A DNA stretch of 64,000 nucleotides from Ascoidea rubescens DSM 1968. Its lineage: Eukaryota; Ascomycota; Saccharomycetes; Ascoideales; Ascoideaceae. The stretch is from the NCBI RefSeq assembly GCF_001661345.1, contig NW_017962933.1:1-64000 (forward strand). The letters are read 5' to 3'. Below, piece by piece: positions 10,501-20,040 of this stretch. The translations under genes and the position numbers were made by a program. Under the pieces are notes generated by a model. The model did no database searches. It was not told where the DNA came from and worked only from the letters and a program-made list of their open reading frames with translations. Every line of letters begins with the position of its first letter. Within the stretch, counting starts at the first letter, position 1.

Positions 10501-11461
10501 AAACACATTTCAACAAGTTTTCTTTCGGGTAGATTTTACTTTGATATTTTTTGGCCCATGTATCGGGTCCTATTGCAAAATCATTTATTTCTGGTTTCTT
10601 TATTTTCTCAAATGAATAGATGGTATCAACCGAGTTATTTCTTCTTTTCAACTTGGAGAGTTTACTTTTTGAATCATAATCTTGCAAAATAGAAGATCTT
10701 ATATCACTGAAGTTAGAAATAGCAAGTTTTTGCAAAGAAGTAATAGATTGGGGTCCTTTAAGAACCAATGTCATGTTTTCAGCTTTAAAATTTTCATTGT
10801 AATAACGTTTCAATTTTTCTCTCAAATTGATTTTGGAAAAAGCCGGCAAATCATTTAAAGTAAAAAAGTTTCCTGTGCAAAATCTATGGAATGGATGATT
10901 TTTATTTGCCAAAATTCGAAAACCATGGTACATAATTCTTCCATTTGATTTTTTATTGCTCGAATGTTCGTTGTCAACAGCAAATATTTCTTTTTTGGCC
11001 ATATTTTCATTAAATAAAGGAGATTTAAAAAAGCTGGAAAAATGGTTTAAAACTTTGTTTAGTGTTGAATCAGATTGTGAGTAATTATTGGAACCTGAGT
11101 GTGATAATATATTTGGGATTTGAAAGTAAAAGCAAGTTTGTTCTCCTGTGGTGAAAGCATTTTGTCTTCCATTAACTGAAGATAATAATTTTCTATAACT
11201 TGAGGGATTTGGATATTCTTTTGTTCCTAAAAATAACATATGTTCACAAAAATGAGCAAGACCAGGAATATTATTAGGATCATTATTTGATCCACTTGCA
11301 ATAGTTAGGGCACTAGCAGCAGAATCATTTGCAGGATCGGATATTAACAAAGTAAGCAAACCATTTTTTAGCTGGATAAATTTGTAATTCCTGTCGGAAA
11401 AGCACACTGGAACATGTACATTGTTTTGAAATGTTCTTATTTCTGTATAACTCGAGTTCAT
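7538..11461 (-). CDS. AXL1: M16 insulinase-family metalloprotease, AXL1-like
   Basis: A 1,307-residue zinc protease of the insulin-degrading-enzyme family. The inverted zinc motif HFCEH is at residues 70-74, with the third ligand in EIFAVDNEH (about residue 165). The downstream inactive M16 repeats are recognisable (QTGLRNDSK, then TKKQLGYLVGGGLR). In S. cerevisiae, AXL1 and STE23 both cut the a-factor precursor, and AXL1 also marks axial buds. The length and the HFCEHMLFLGTKEYP context fit AXL1 better than the shorter STE23, but this is a judgement by eye. The first ATG is used; the longer frame starts at a non-ATG codon two residues earlier. The gene ends almost abutting TAF11. Confidence 0.8.
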   Translation of the reverse strand: MNSSYTEIRTFQNNVHVPVCFSDRNYKFIQLKNGLLTLLISDPANDSAASALTIASGSNNDPNNIPGLAHFCEHMLFLGTKEYPNPSSYRKLLSSVNGRQNAFTTGEQTCFYFQIPNILSHSGSNNYSQSDSTLNKVLNHFSSFFKSPLFNENMAKKEIFAVDNEHSSNKKSNGRIMYHGFRILANKNHPFHRFCTGNFFTLNDLPAFSKINLREKLKRYYNENFKAENMTLVLKGPQSITSLQKLAISNFSDIRSSILQDYDSKSKLSKLKRRNNSVDTIYSFEKIKKPEINDFAIGPDTWAKKYQSKIYPKENLLKCVFIKSTTLPSGIMRIIFPVHYDSKNPQEYRENNLFSTICCNLLSNESDGSLSSYYKKLNLITGIVCYTSDLSQGNDIILVELKLTSNGYNKLLQVLQIIFKYIKMIFQLKNIDELAKYLSEQTSIDLLSYIYRENNQAIMDEVSDLSNILQSNLEGLNHSWILKGTPSWIDQKGFQGGYYESDKAKKWWTNCATQLIGFGLTHLSMENFNLVILGNEVLLKNKILINNLFQYNNCNQEDLGQFIKIVDDKTETEPYLKDINFQIQYKIFDVILSKLIMKDRLSTLIVKRIKKSTLHTIAQQKEEHILYIPKTNEFLPDIALYQSSLLTILDKLSEKSSNSWISCFTKDPCIINIPSIYSRNDFHELWIKNESTVPSCKSRCCISYEMIGINTLPSPKATICNEILCELIAIHLRKKLYPAEILGYQWCLVSSMKGDSRINITISGFNDGIEKILKVITDEIIDVNKLFDSLICYEDYKRSRVLIRERYNELIDQPSFLIASAGSIVLLEENSWNLNERLESLEEVELSDIKNYTNKFFGNGLYLNLFVHGDYMEEKIAEYSKILNTLTKHLDRKITRFTTKQRRIILNEPSSYYIKPSRSYVYKSKSAENDPTNSIVYYIQTGLRNDSKIKILSNVVAYLISDTVSPILRTKKQLGYLVGGGLRVFRSTIGIHISIMSGKYSPEQLEDEINKYLMELEKTIEDYTEEEFESKIKKPFLKKYLGNIELETLMLGNKAQNEYFNLVSFNRNQPKDSESEGPENITSTSMVRTGGLLTNFESSILKHHNAIWEEISGRTYEFQKINISPLNYLRKNCKIDLIGINELDKKTFLKFWRKKISIKSYEKSKISIMISSTQSKQKARNEEITMQLEVFLKLKGLTMDSEALKEIVEKCDGNNMLISKEMFRYFRKNGKSLKFIGSMVKDLIRNMKITMSKQNNESEENEIDMTNVDCTPLLENEIITSIKNFHEENKVFKGETTDHRNGKIYEL

Positions 11462-11988
11462 TGACAAATATTTGGGTTTTATTTTTGATTATTTTGTATC
11501 TATGTTATAGTTAAGGTAATAAAGCAGGAATTGTTGCAACTGCCCTCAAGTTTGAAAACCGACAAAATAGGAAAATAAATATAGCAAAAACAATCATTAT
11601 TTAAAAATCACAATTGAGAAACTATCTATTTAAATCAAACAAGAATCCTTGAGTTAGAAAGGTATATTTCTTTTTTTGAAAGATTCTCACAATTAGAAAA
11701 AATATATAACGAATTATTTCCTAATTGGTCGAGCACAATTGGAACACTTTAACTTTAAACCGTTGGAACGATAAACAAAGTTGATTTAAGTTACAAACAA
11801 AATTATATATTAATTGATATCTAAGACCTAAAAATTGAAGAAGAAAACTATACCATGAAATAAATCACAAATTTTTTAATAATGAAAAGGAAACGAAAAA
11901 GAAAAAAATCCAAATAATTAGTAAAAAAGCATTTTTTATATATTTATATCTTAACAATAACAAAATAAAGCAATATTATTTTGTTTTT
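11462..11988. other. Intergenic: protease promoter, PTM1 3' flank
   Basis: About 530 bp of AT-rich DNA between two minus-strand genes. I see no open frame, RNA gene or notable repeat. Confidence 0.6.
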
Positions 11989-13881
11989 TTATTTATCTTT
12001 ATTGAGTTTACTTTTTGCGTTGAAGTCATCTTCAGACCTAGAAAAAGTTCTATCATCATCGTAAGAATTTTTTATCTTATGACTATCAGAAAATACGTTA
12101 TCATCATCATCATCATCGCCATCGGCTAATTCAAATGGGTTATCAGAAACTTTTTTGTTTTTAGAGCTTGAGGGTTTATTATTATTTTCATCATCAGATA
12201 AAAATAGGTCGTTGCTGTTATTATTAGAGCTTCCGACGTTTTGATAACCATTTTCAGGATCTTCTTTTGATAGTTCTGATTTTTTTTTATCTTGTTTATT
12301 TTTATTAACGAAATTTCCAACAAAGCTATCATTGTCAGAGTCATCGTTGATATCAAATTCATTTCCAAGGTTATTTAGTTCAAATTCATTGTTTTGGTCA
12401 TACTCGAAATTATTTCCATCATCTTCAACATTACTAACTTGAGTTGAAACAATAAGTAAATAAGAATATTGAGTAGGTCTCCAAATGAATAGTATGACAA
12501 TGTAGATAATCAAATAGACTAAGGAAGGCCAAAAGTCTATAATTAAAAATCTTGATTTCCAGTGCTGTTCAATCAATTCAGTTGTGGACATACCGATAAA
12601 AACAAAAGAAGAAACGACTAAACCTAGCAATAGGATCAATAAAGAGGCAAAAATGGTGACGAAAAGTTTTTTATAAATTTGTAATTTAATAGTTTGCTTT
12701 TGAGCCTTTAAATAAGCGGTTGTTTTATTTAAGGCGTTTAAAATGAGATAGTAGAAGATTGAGAAAGTTATTGCGAGTGGTATCATAGGTAGCAAAATCC
12801 ATAAGGAGACATCTTCAGGATTTGATAAATAGTTGGCAATAATATAACTAACAGTTAAGATAAAATGAACAGCGGCAAATATTTTACATTTTAATAAAAG
12901 TTTTTTATCTAAATTTGGATAAACAACACCCATACCAAGAGCAATTAACAAAAGCAAATAAAATGAAAAAGTGACTTTAAAAGCATTTAAAACAGAAATG
13001 AAGACAAGATAGAACTTGATAAATATGGATTTATTTAAAGTCCAGTAGTTATAGTTTTCGATTAATTTGAGATAATAAGGAGTATGATTATTTTTCAATT
13101 CATAATAAAACCAAATGAGGATGTTTTCCACAATTAAAAAGGCAGTGAAGAATACCAAATTTTTTTGGATGTTTGTAATACTTTTTCTATATTTGTAAAA
13201 ATTATAGCAGTAATAAACAAATGCAACCAAATAGATTAAAGACAAGAATCCGTAAAGAGGCAATTTTGGTATCTCAGCAGCATTCAAATTGCCAAAGGAA
13301 TTGCTAAAATTTACAAGAACCCCATAGTTGACAGAATCTGGAGTGTAGGAGGCAACACAATAGTAGCCAGTATTTTTAATCTCGTATGAAGTATTGTACA
13401 TTCCAAACTTGTTTAGATTGAACGTAAGAATGGCAGAATTGGAATTGTTTTTGGCATCTTTCGAGATGATAAACTTGTTCTTTGATTTTTCAGTGCAGAG
13501 ACCCAAATCGATTGCGTTGTCATCACAGATGTACTTTTTTTGGTCGTAATAATAATACTGGTCGTCTGTGTCAGTTTTTGGAGCTAGATCAGCACCCAAA
13601 TAGTCGATATCTTTGTACTCAAACAAAACAACAGACAAGATGATGCCATCCTCGTACTGTTTAGTATCGTTGATGTTCTTGAGGTTTAGTTTGTGGCCGT
13701 CAAAAGCCTGCAAGCTAACAGCAATAAAAGGGTCTTTGTTGCCAGTCCAGTCCTGGCGATTGTACATCCCAGAGCAAACCTGGGTGTAACCTTGTGTTAT
13801 CTGTTCCAATTGCGCAGAAACCAACGATATCAACGCTAGCCATAGGGCAAATGTTATGGAGAGCACACTTCTATTGAACAT
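11989..13881 (-). CDS. PTM1: Seven-transmembrane Golgi/endosomal protein, PTM1 family
   Basis: A 630-residue membrane protein of the PTM1/YHL017W (lung seven-transmembrane receptor-like) family. An N-terminal signal sequence (LSITFALWLALISLVSA) precedes a luminal domain of about 190 residues that begins with GYTQVCSGMY, the family signature. About seven hydrophobic helices follow between residues 205 and 470. The cytosolic tail is acidic and Asn/Ser-rich and contains phospho-acidic stretches. Fungal members are Golgi/endosome proteins with poorly defined trafficking roles. The tail makes the protein about 100 residues longer than the S. cerevisiae proteins. It diverges from the next gene across 337 bp. 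Confidence 0.8.
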   Translation of the reverse strand: MFNRSVLSITFALWLALISLVSAQLEQITQGYTQVCSGMYNRQDWTGNKDPFIAVSLQAFDGHKLNLKNINDTKQYEDGIILSVVLFEYKDIDYLGADLAPKTDTDDQYYYYDQKKYICDDNAIDLGLCTEKSKNKFIISKDAKNNSNSAILTFNLNKFGMYNTSYEIKNTGYYCVASYTPDSVNYGVLVNFSNSFGNLNAAEIPKLPLYGFLSLIYLVAFVYYCYNFYKYRKSITNIQKNLVFFTAFLIVENILIWFYYELKNNHTPYYLKLIENYNYWTLNKSIFIKFYLVFISVLNAFKVTFSFYLLLLIALGMGVVYPNLDKKLLLKCKIFAAVHFILTVSYIIANYLSNPEDVSLWILLPMIPLAITFSIFYYLILNALNKTTAYLKAQKQTIKLQIYKKLFVTIFASLLILLLGLVVSSFVFIGMSTTELIEQHWKSRFLIIDFWPSLVYLIIYIVILFIWRPTQYSYLLIVSTQVSNVEDDGNNFEYDQNNEFELNNLGNEFDINDDSDNDSFVGNFVNKNKQDKKKSELSKEDPENGYQNVGSSNNNSNDLFLSDDENNNKPSSSKNKKVSDNPFELADGDDDDDDNVFSDSHKIKNSYDDDRTFSRSEDDFNAKSKLNKDK

Positions 13882-14218
13882 TGATCAGTTAGTTGTGGAT
13901 AGGGCAGGGGTGTATAGTACAGCGCTGGAGATGTTTCTGGGTGTCACCTTGCTGAAAACCAACTCAAGCGAAAAGAGGCAGCCTCAATGGAGAAGTTCTG
14001 GTGGTAGATTGCTGGATCTGCTGGATTTGCTGGATTTGCTGTTCGTGGTGGTGAGAGCAGATTAGAGATTCAATCAAAACGTAGCCGCAGCCAGACCCCT
14101 GGAGGTCTGCTTCAGCCACCGCCCGAACCCCTTTTTCAGGGTCTACCACACTTCCGCTTTGGGACTTGGCGAAGGAGACAAAAACGCCATTTGTGAACAG
14201 CTTCTTCTGGTGCTGGCG
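13882..14218. other. Divergent promoter region PTM1 / 14.2-kb gene
   Basis: Unusually GC-rich for the window. It contains about three copies of a tgctggatt-like 9-mer at about 14011-14042. The open frame of the next gene extends into this stretch without an ATG. Confidence 0.5.
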
Positions 14219-15586
14219 ATGCTGGGGCAGAAGAAACAGAGCTCGAACAACTGCCATTGCACAATGCTCCTCGACGAGATAACTCTTGACGATATCGACT
14301 TGGGCTCCGTCACCAGGAGCTTCTGTGCCCTCAAGAGCGACTCCCAATATCTTTCGTCCTGCAATCCTCTGCTCTCCAGTTTGGACTCACATCCAGGCGA
14401 CTCTGATATTCTGGAGAAAGAGCTCGAGCAGCTATTGTCCATTCCTGTTGAGGTCTACAAGTTGAAGTCTGTGGGTGATTCGATAGATGCTGATAGAGTT
14501 GATATCTACCTTGCCGATTGTCAGGATTTCACCACCTTCAAGCAAATTTTGGTTTCAAACTACGATTTTTACAAGAAAGTTCAGCACCAGTCTCTCGAAA
14601 ATTATGATTTATTCAAATCTTTCAAAAATTTATACTTGACGTTTTTTTACTGGATAGTGTTGTCAGAGCCTCAAAAGCAGTCATTGAAGGATTGGTTCAA
14701 CGACAACCAATACACTATATCCAAGTGGATCATGTATAAGTACAATAATAATAACAATAACAGTAACCACGCTTCAAACTCTAATAATGACGATGATTAT
14801 TTTGAAAATTTCAAATTAGAGGTTCTAGAAGACAAGAATATTCCCTGTCAAACTTCTCCTGGAGATTTCGATCTTGGTCTATTGAAGTCTTATTTCGAAT
14901 ATTTCAACACCGACAGATTTAAATTCAATCTCCATTATCTATCTCATAAGCTTCAAAATTTCATCTTTGAAACCTGCCCAATTAAATTTGATCACTACTA
15001 CGACAAAAGATTTCACGGTTACTATTTGTTCCAATCTACTTCTCCCTTGGAGGTTGTAACAAAAATAAAAAGCAAACTATTAAATTCAAAAAAGATCTCA
15101 AAGGAGTTCATTAATTTAAGAAATTTATGGTTTGCCATATACTGGTTAACTTTAAATCGAAAACAAAAAAAGATCTTGAAAAACTGGTTCAAACTAAATG
15201 ATTTGAAAATCGTCAAGTATTTGTATAATAGCTATGAATATGAAGATATCTTTACTGATTCAGATTTGCCCTTCAATTTGAAATTTGAAATTTTAAAAAA
15301 CTGGTTGGATTATTTTAACACTCAAAGATTTAAATTTGATGTCTTGTACCTTAAAAATGTTTGCAAAATTGAATTTTCAAAATCTGAATTAAATGATCCT
15401 AATACTGCTACTACTTCTACTACTAATATTAATAATAATAATAATAGTAATAATAACAATGTTGATATTTTTGATAGTAAAATGGATGACGAAAACTATT
15501 CTGCTGATATCGAATCCACATTTGTTAACTCAATGCCTTCCAGTCCGCTTAATCTAATTACTCAAGAAATCCCAGAAACTTTTTAA
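14219..15586 (+). CDS. Unknown protein with an internal tandem domain duplication
   Basis: I do not recognise this 455-residue protein. The first in-frame ATG is used; the ATG 45 bp later (MLLDEITLDD) is an equally good start. The striking feature is an internal duplication. Repeat 1 (about residues 104-250) and repeat 2 (about 277-386) share FKNLYLTFFYW / LRNLWFAIYW, then LKDWFNDNQYTISKW / LKNWFKLNDLKIVKY, and YFEYFNTDRFKFNLHYL / WLDYFNTQRFKFDVLYL. Poly-Asn interrupts repeat 1 and another Asn-rich run lies before the C-terminus. No signal peptide or membrane helix is evident. The repeats are rich in aromatic and basic residues and are probably helical. Confidence 0.7.
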   Translation: MLGQKKQSSNNCHCTMLLDEITLDDIDLGSVTRSFCALKSDSQYLSSCNPLLSSLDSHPGDSDILEKELEQLLSIPVEVYKLKSVGDSIDADRVDIYLADCQDFTTFKQILVSNYDFYKKVQHQSLENYDLFKSFKNLYLTFFYWIVLSEPQKQSLKDWFNDNQYTISKWIMYKYNNNNNNSNHASNSNNDDDYFENFKLEVLEDKNIPCQTSPGDFDLGLLKSYFEYFNTDRFKFNLHYLSHKLQNFIFETCPIKFDHYYDKRFHGYYLFQSTSPLEVVTKIKSKLLNSKKISKEFINLRNLWFAIYWLTLNRKQKKILKNWFKLNDLKIVKYLYNSYEYEDIFTDSDLPFNLKFEILKNWLDYFNTQRFKFDVLYLKNVCKIEFSKSELNDPNTATTSTTNINNNNNSNNNNVDIFDSKMDDENYSADIESTFVNSMPSSPLNLITQEIPETF

Positions 15587-16020
15587 AACATAATAATCAT
15601 TTCCCTTCAATTCTTTTATGACTGCACAATCATTAATTATTTCTTTCATTCTGTTTTTGTTTGTGTAAACATCACATCTTTACTATATATTACACATGAC
15701 ATCAAACCATTCATTGATATTCTTTTTCTTTTATGTTTTAATCAAACACTTTACATTTATTTTATTTTATTTTATTTTTTAAACCATAAATGCATTTACC
15801 ATACTTTTATGAACTATTAATTAACCTACTATCATTTTTTTAAAAAAAAAACTTTGTTATATAATATTAATGTGATTTACTATTTATTTTAAATTTCAAG
15901 TAAAATTAAAATAATTTTTGAGAAAAAAAAACATTCTTTTTTTTAAAAGAATATATTAAATATTAAATATACGAATAGATTTTAATCTGAGAAGTAGCAA
16001 CAGTTTCTTAAAATACTTAA
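15587..16020. other. Convergent 3' intergenic region
   Basis: About 430 bp of very AT-rich DNA between two convergent stop codons. It holds A and T homopolymer runs and no gene. Confidence 0.6.
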
Positions 16021-16995
16021 TTAATCAGTCTTCTTTCCAGGTGTTACCACTGGTTTATCAAGAGCTTTATAACTAACTTCTATGCTTGAAATCCAGGATA
16101 AAGCTTGCAATAAAACTAATAAAATTAAGAAACCGACAATAAGACCCATGAAAATACCAGTTGAAAAAAATTGGTATTTTTGAAATAAATTTCCATTGTT
16201 AATTGTAGAATTGTTTCCTGAAGCCATAGCCATATTATAAATGTCATTGTGAAGAAGTTTAGTGGAATTGATAGAACTGGAAGTCTGTTTTGGTTTATCA
16301 TTGTTCTCATCACTACCCAAATACTCTTCAATTTCTTCAGATAATAATTCGGAATCTTCTTGATATACTTCATCATCCCAGCCTCTTTTTTGACCTGATA
16401 AATCCGGAACACCTTGAACAATAATACCCAAATTATCAACATTAAGCAACTTAGATAATTTTTCAACTGGCTCGTCGCTAATTGAATCCATTTCAATCAC
16501 ATAAACCAATGAATCATGAGCAACCTTTTCAACACTATTCACCTCATTGGAAAATAAGTGACTGGCACATTTGCAGCCCATGTATTTGTAATTCAAATCA
16601 ACAACATCGTTTTTAGTATAACGAACGTAGTTTGAAATTAAAACCAAACTATTTTTACTGTAATCTCCCAAACTTCTAGCTTTAAAAAACCTGTTTAAAA
16701 ATGGAAAGCTTTGAGAGTTGATGTCTGAAATCTTTAGATTAGGAAACTTGGCAATTATTAATTTTGAATCAGAATTCAATAAGTAATTGCAAATTGCTTC
16801 CTCATTTAATATCGAGTTCAATTGGCTTTCTAAAGCAGAATATTCGATATATTGTGGTAAACTGGAGACAATCTCATCGTTCTTAGCCTCATCAAAATTA
16901 GATAGTTTCAATAGAAATGGAGAAGTGTCAACAAAGGCTGAAACAGAGCAAACAAAAAGCCCCAAGACAGATACTAAAACATTTAGAGACCTCAT
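16021..16995 (-). CDS. BIG1: BIG1-like ER type I membrane protein (V-ATPase S1/VOA1 superfamily)
   Basis: A 324-residue protein. The start is the ATG of MRSLNVLVSVLGLFVC, which gives a clean signal peptide; the longer frame starts at GTG. A luminal domain of about 250 residues is followed by one membrane helix (about 275-305) in the characteristic block FFSTGIFMGLIVGFLILLV, ending ISSIEVSYKALDKP and a lysine-rich tail. This C-terminal block is shared by fungal BIG1, VOA1 and animal Ac45. Total length fits BIG1 (ER, cell-wall beta-1,6-glucan) better than the shorter VOA1 (V-ATPase assembly), which remains the alternative. It diverges from PNO1. Confidence 0.65.
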   Translation of the reverse strand: MRSLNVLVSVLGLFVCSVSAFVDTSPFLLKLSNFDEAKNDEIVSSLPQYIEYSALESQLNSILNEEAICNYLLNSDSKLIIAKFPNLKISDINSQSFPFLNRFFKARSLGDYSKNSLVLISNYVRYTKNDVVDLNYKYMGCKCASHLFSNEVNSVEKVAHDSLVYVIEMDSISDEPVEKLSKLLNVDNLGIIVQGVPDLSGQKRGWDDEVYQEDSELLSEEIEEYLGSDENNDKPKQTSSSINSTKLLHNDIYNMAMASGNNSTINNGNLFQKYQFFSTGIFMGLIVGFLILLVLLQALSWISSIEVSYKALDKPVVTPGKKTD

Positions 16996-17210
16996 AGTTT
17001 GCTGATTATCCAACTGATACTGATGCTGTTGAGGGAGAGAAAGCACTTTAATGAACTGGACAGAAACTGTTCTTTATTCAGCAGCCAAATCCAGCTAGAG
17101 CTGCGTCGCATTTGTTGACGCAGCAATTTCCGCATGAGAAAATGCGTTGGAATCTTATTTCAAATTTTGTTTTGGAAAAAAAAAAATTTGGCTTTATCAA
17201 AAAAACTATT

Positions 17211-17222
17211 TTGAAATTTTCA
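17211..17222 (+). promoter_or_regulatory. RRPE-like element upstream of PNO1
   Basis: TTGAAATTTTCA, about 77 bp upstream of the PNO1 ATG, resembles the ribosomal RNA processing element TGAAAATTTT found upstream of yeast ribosome-biogenesis genes. The match is imperfect and the region is A/T-rich. Confidence 0.3.
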
Positions 17223-17298
17223 GAGGAGCAAAAGTTGAAACTTATTCCAAAAATATACTATAGATCTAACAGATACACCCAGAATACACAGAAACATA

Positions 17299-18105
17299 AT
17301 GCCTGCACCTACTGCCTTGAAGAAAGAATCGAATCCCTTTGAAATACCCTCTCAAAGCCAAACAACACAACAGAAAAATGACAATATTAATATAAATGGC
17401 GAGGATGAGATATTGATAGATGTGAATCCTATTGGAGCAGAGGAGGATAAAATACTTTCTGCTGAATCAAAACCCCTCAAGAAATCTTCAAAACATATAA
17501 TAATTGACGAGTCTGGAAAACCAAGATTTGATTCGACAAGTCAAGTAGCTCAAAAAATTAAAATTGAAAAGAGAGTGATTCATATTCCACCTCATAGAAT
17601 GACTCCCTTGGAGAGCTGTTGGCCCAAAATCTATACGCCAGTGGTTAATAATCTCAAATTGCAAATTAGAATGAATTTGAAATCAAAAGCTGTGGAGGTC
17701 AGAACGTGCAAATTAACAACAGATTTAAGTGCATTACAAAAGGCTTCTGAGTTCATTAAAGCCTTTACTTTGGGATTCGATATTGATGATGCTGTTGCTT
17801 TATTAAGATTGGATGATTTGTATATTGAAACTTTTGAAATCAAAGACATTAAAACATTGCATGGTGATCATTTATCCAGAGCCATTGGTAGAATTGCTGG
17901 TAAAGATGGAAAAACCAAATTTTCTATAGAAAATGCTACTAGAACCAGAATAGTTTTAGCTGATAATAAAATTCATATGCTTGGTGGTTACAATCATATT
18001 AGAATGGCAAGAACTGCAATTGTAAGTTTGATTTTGGGTAAACAACCAGGAAAAGTTTATGGAAATCTTAGAACTGTTGCAGCAAGATTGAAGGAATCTT
18101 ATTAA
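17299..18105 (+). CDS. PNO1: Pre-rRNA processing KH protein PNO1/Dim2
   Basis: PNO1 is a KH-domain factor of 90S and pre-40S particles that helps 18S rRNA 3'-end processing and Dim1 recruitment. The 268-residue length is typical. A variable N-terminus (to about 85) precedes HIPPHRMTPLESCWPKIYTP, the first degenerate KH region, and a second KH domain with HLSRAIGRIAGKDGKTKFSIE. The family C-terminus reads HMLGGYNHIRMARTAIVSLI and then LGKQPGKVYGNLRTVAARLKE. ATG choice is unambiguous. It shares a divergent promoter of about 300 bp with the BIG1-like gene. Confidence 0.96.
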   Translation: MPAPTALKKESNPFEIPSQSQTTQQKNDNININGEDEILIDVNPIGAEEDKILSAESKPLKKSSKHIIIDESGKPRFDSTSQVAQKIKIEKRVIHIPPHRMTPLESCWPKIYTPVVNNLKLQIRMNLKSKAVEVRTCKLTTDLSALQKASEFIKAFTLGFDIDDAVALLRLDDLYIETFEIKDIKTLHGDHLSRAIGRIAGKDGKTKFSIENATRTRIVLADNKIHMLGGYNHIRMARTAIVSLILGKQPGKVYGNLRTVAARLKESY

Positions 18106-18495
18106 GTTTATTAATTTTTGCTTCATTTTTAAGGATTTATATAATATTAAATAATACAATTTGGGAACTATTTCTTTTTTTCTTTCCAAGAATCATTAGA
18201 ATTTTTCTAGGAATTATTAATATTAAAAAAGTGTTTTTTGCTTAAAAAAAAATTATAAAATTAAATGAAATAGAATATATTACTGAGAAATCCATATTAA
18301 ATTTGCTTATCCACAAATAATTAGACAAAACCAAAGAAAAAAACGGATAAAAACATTTGAAAAAATATGAAAAAATATAAAAAAATATAAAAAAATATAA
18401 AAAAATATAAAAAAATATAAAAAAATATAAAAAGTTATAATAGAAATAAATATTAAAATAATACACAAAGAAATTAAAAAAAAACAAAAAAAAAC
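18106..18495. other. Convergent intergenic region with A/T repeat
   Basis: About 390 bp between convergent stop codons. It is dominated by a 10-bp aaaaatataa tandem repeat (about seven copies at 18362-18431). No gene is present. Confidence 0.7.
18362..18431. repeat. aaaaatataa 10-bp tandem repeat
   Basis: About seven copies of aaaaatataa in the shared 3' flank of PNO1 and the acetyltransferase gene. Confidence 0.85.
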
Positions 18496-20040
18496 TTAAA
18501 TTTTATGTAAAAACTTTTTAATTTCACCACCAACATGTTCAACATCCAACAAAAATGTATCATGACCATACATACTTATATCCTCACCTAATTCTACATA
18601 TTTAATATTGCTATCATTTAAGTTAGATCTCTGTTGATTTATTTTTAAAACATCAGCTATTTCCTTTTGTTGAAAACTTGGAAATAGGATATCAGATTTT
18701 ACACCAATTACTAAAGAGTCATGATTGGATATTCCAGATAGCCCGTTTATGATATCTTCTAGACTTTCTTCTTTGGTCAATTCATGGTCTTTTTGACTGT
18801 TGATATTTTCTTTGTAGGGTTCAGAAGGGAGGGAACAATTATCATTGTTTTTAAAACCAAGATTATCAAAATCCTGAAAATGATTATTAAATTTAGTGAA
18901 TAAAATGGAAGATTGGTTTCTTGCTTCTAACGTCTTTAATTTATTTCCTAGACCTAAATCAAACAAATCCATTGCTTTAGAAATATATAACAAAGAATTT
19001 GGATCAAATTCCAAACTGAATTTTTCACCTTGATGATCAAGATAAGTTTCCACCAAGAAATCAGGACATAGTGCAGGCTTTAAAGAAGGGTCTAGTCTTG
19101 ATCTTGCAAATCTTTGTTCCCATTCAGGACCAGATCTATAAGTAATTGTTGCAATTTGCCTTGACAATTTCATTCCAACATGGGGAGGAATTAAATCGTA
19201 GTAGAAACCCCTATTCCAATTAGGATCATTCATTAAAACTTGTCTTTGACAAAACCTCATCGCTATTGAATGAGGATGAGATCTTGCACAGCCAGAAATT
19301 GAAACAATTTTATTGATTTGCTCAGAATATTCATTTGCGTATGCTAAACATTGCATACCACCCATTGATGCGCCTACAGTAGCATATAGTTTTTTGATTT
19401 TGAGATGTCCAGATATTAAACGATTTTGTGCTCTGACCATGTCGGTTATTGAAATTATTGGAAACCTGGTCGCATATCTTTGGCTATCAGAGGGATCAAT
19501 CGAAGAAGGACCAGTTGATCCATAACATCCTCCTATTACATTTGTGCAAATGATGAAAAAATTATTTGTATCGAGTGGTTTGTTTGGACCAATGAAAGCT
19601 TCCCACCATCCAGGTTTTAAATTTTTCGCTTGTGATTTGGCATGGGAAGAAGCAGATAAACCTGTGTGCAATAATATAGCATTGGACTTATCAGAATTCA
19701 ACTTTCCCCAAGTTTCGTAGGCTATATTAAACTCAGGCAAATATCCCCCATAGTCCAAAAATAACGGCTTCTCTGATCGATACATTTCAAAACCAGACTG
19801 TACTCTAGCATATACAGGCTCGGGTCCTTCATCAACCAACGACTTTGATTTTTTATCCAATTTATCTAAACAGGGAAAGTGCATTGGAGGATTTGATGAC
19901 ATATTCAAGTCGTTTTTTTGTATGGGTTGGTACTTTAAACCGGCCTGATATTTTAAAGGGTTCTTTGAAATTTTAGATAGTACTGATGTTATTGTATGAA
20001 AACATTGCTTTCGTTGGCTCAGTAGCAAGATAGACTTCAT
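18496..20040 (-). CDS. Fungal serine/homoserine O-acetyltransferase, probably mitochondrial (cysA/Cys2 type)
   Basis: An alpha/beta-hydrolase acyltransferase of the MET2/cysA family, 514 residues. The start is the first in-frame ATG, giving MKSILLLSQRKQCFHTITSV, a basic, acid-free mitochondrial presequence-like N-terminus. The nucleophile serine lies in VGASMGGMQ; other landmarks are NAILLHTGLSASSHA, GSTGPSSIDP and a C-terminal GHDTFLLD with the catalytic His. The internal block GCARSHPHSIAMRFCQRQ, then PEWEQRF, resembles fungal serine O-acetyltransferase (A. nidulans cysA, S. pombe cys2) rather than MET2 homoserine acetyltransferase. Either way it makes an O-acetylated precursor for cysteine/methionine synthesis. 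A CACGTG box lies upstream. I found no in-frame CTG codon. Confidence 0.85.
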   Translation of the reverse strand: MKSILLLSQRKQCFHTITSVLSKISKNPLKYQAGLKYQPIQKNDLNMSSNPPMHFPCLDKLDKKSKSLVDEGPEPVYARVQSGFEMYRSEKPLFLDYGGYLPEFNIAYETWGKLNSDKSNAILLHTGLSASSHAKSQAKNLKPGWWEAFIGPNKPLDTNNFFIICTNVIGGCYGSTGPSSIDPSDSQRYATRFPIISITDMVRAQNRLISGHLKIKKLYATVGASMGGMQCLAYANEYSEQINKIVSISGCARSHPHSIAMRFCQRQVLMNDPNWNRGFYYDLIPPHVGMKLSRQIATITYRSGPEWEQRFARSRLDPSLKPALCPDFLVETYLDHQGEKFSLEFDPNSLLYISKAMDLFDLGLGNKLKTLEARNQSSILFTKFNNHFQDFDNLGFKNNDNCSLPSEPYKENINSQKDHELTKEESLEDIINGLSGISNHDSLVIGVKSDILFPSFQQKEIADVLKINQQRSNLNDSNIKYVELGEDISMYGHDTFLLDVEHVGGEIKKFLHKI

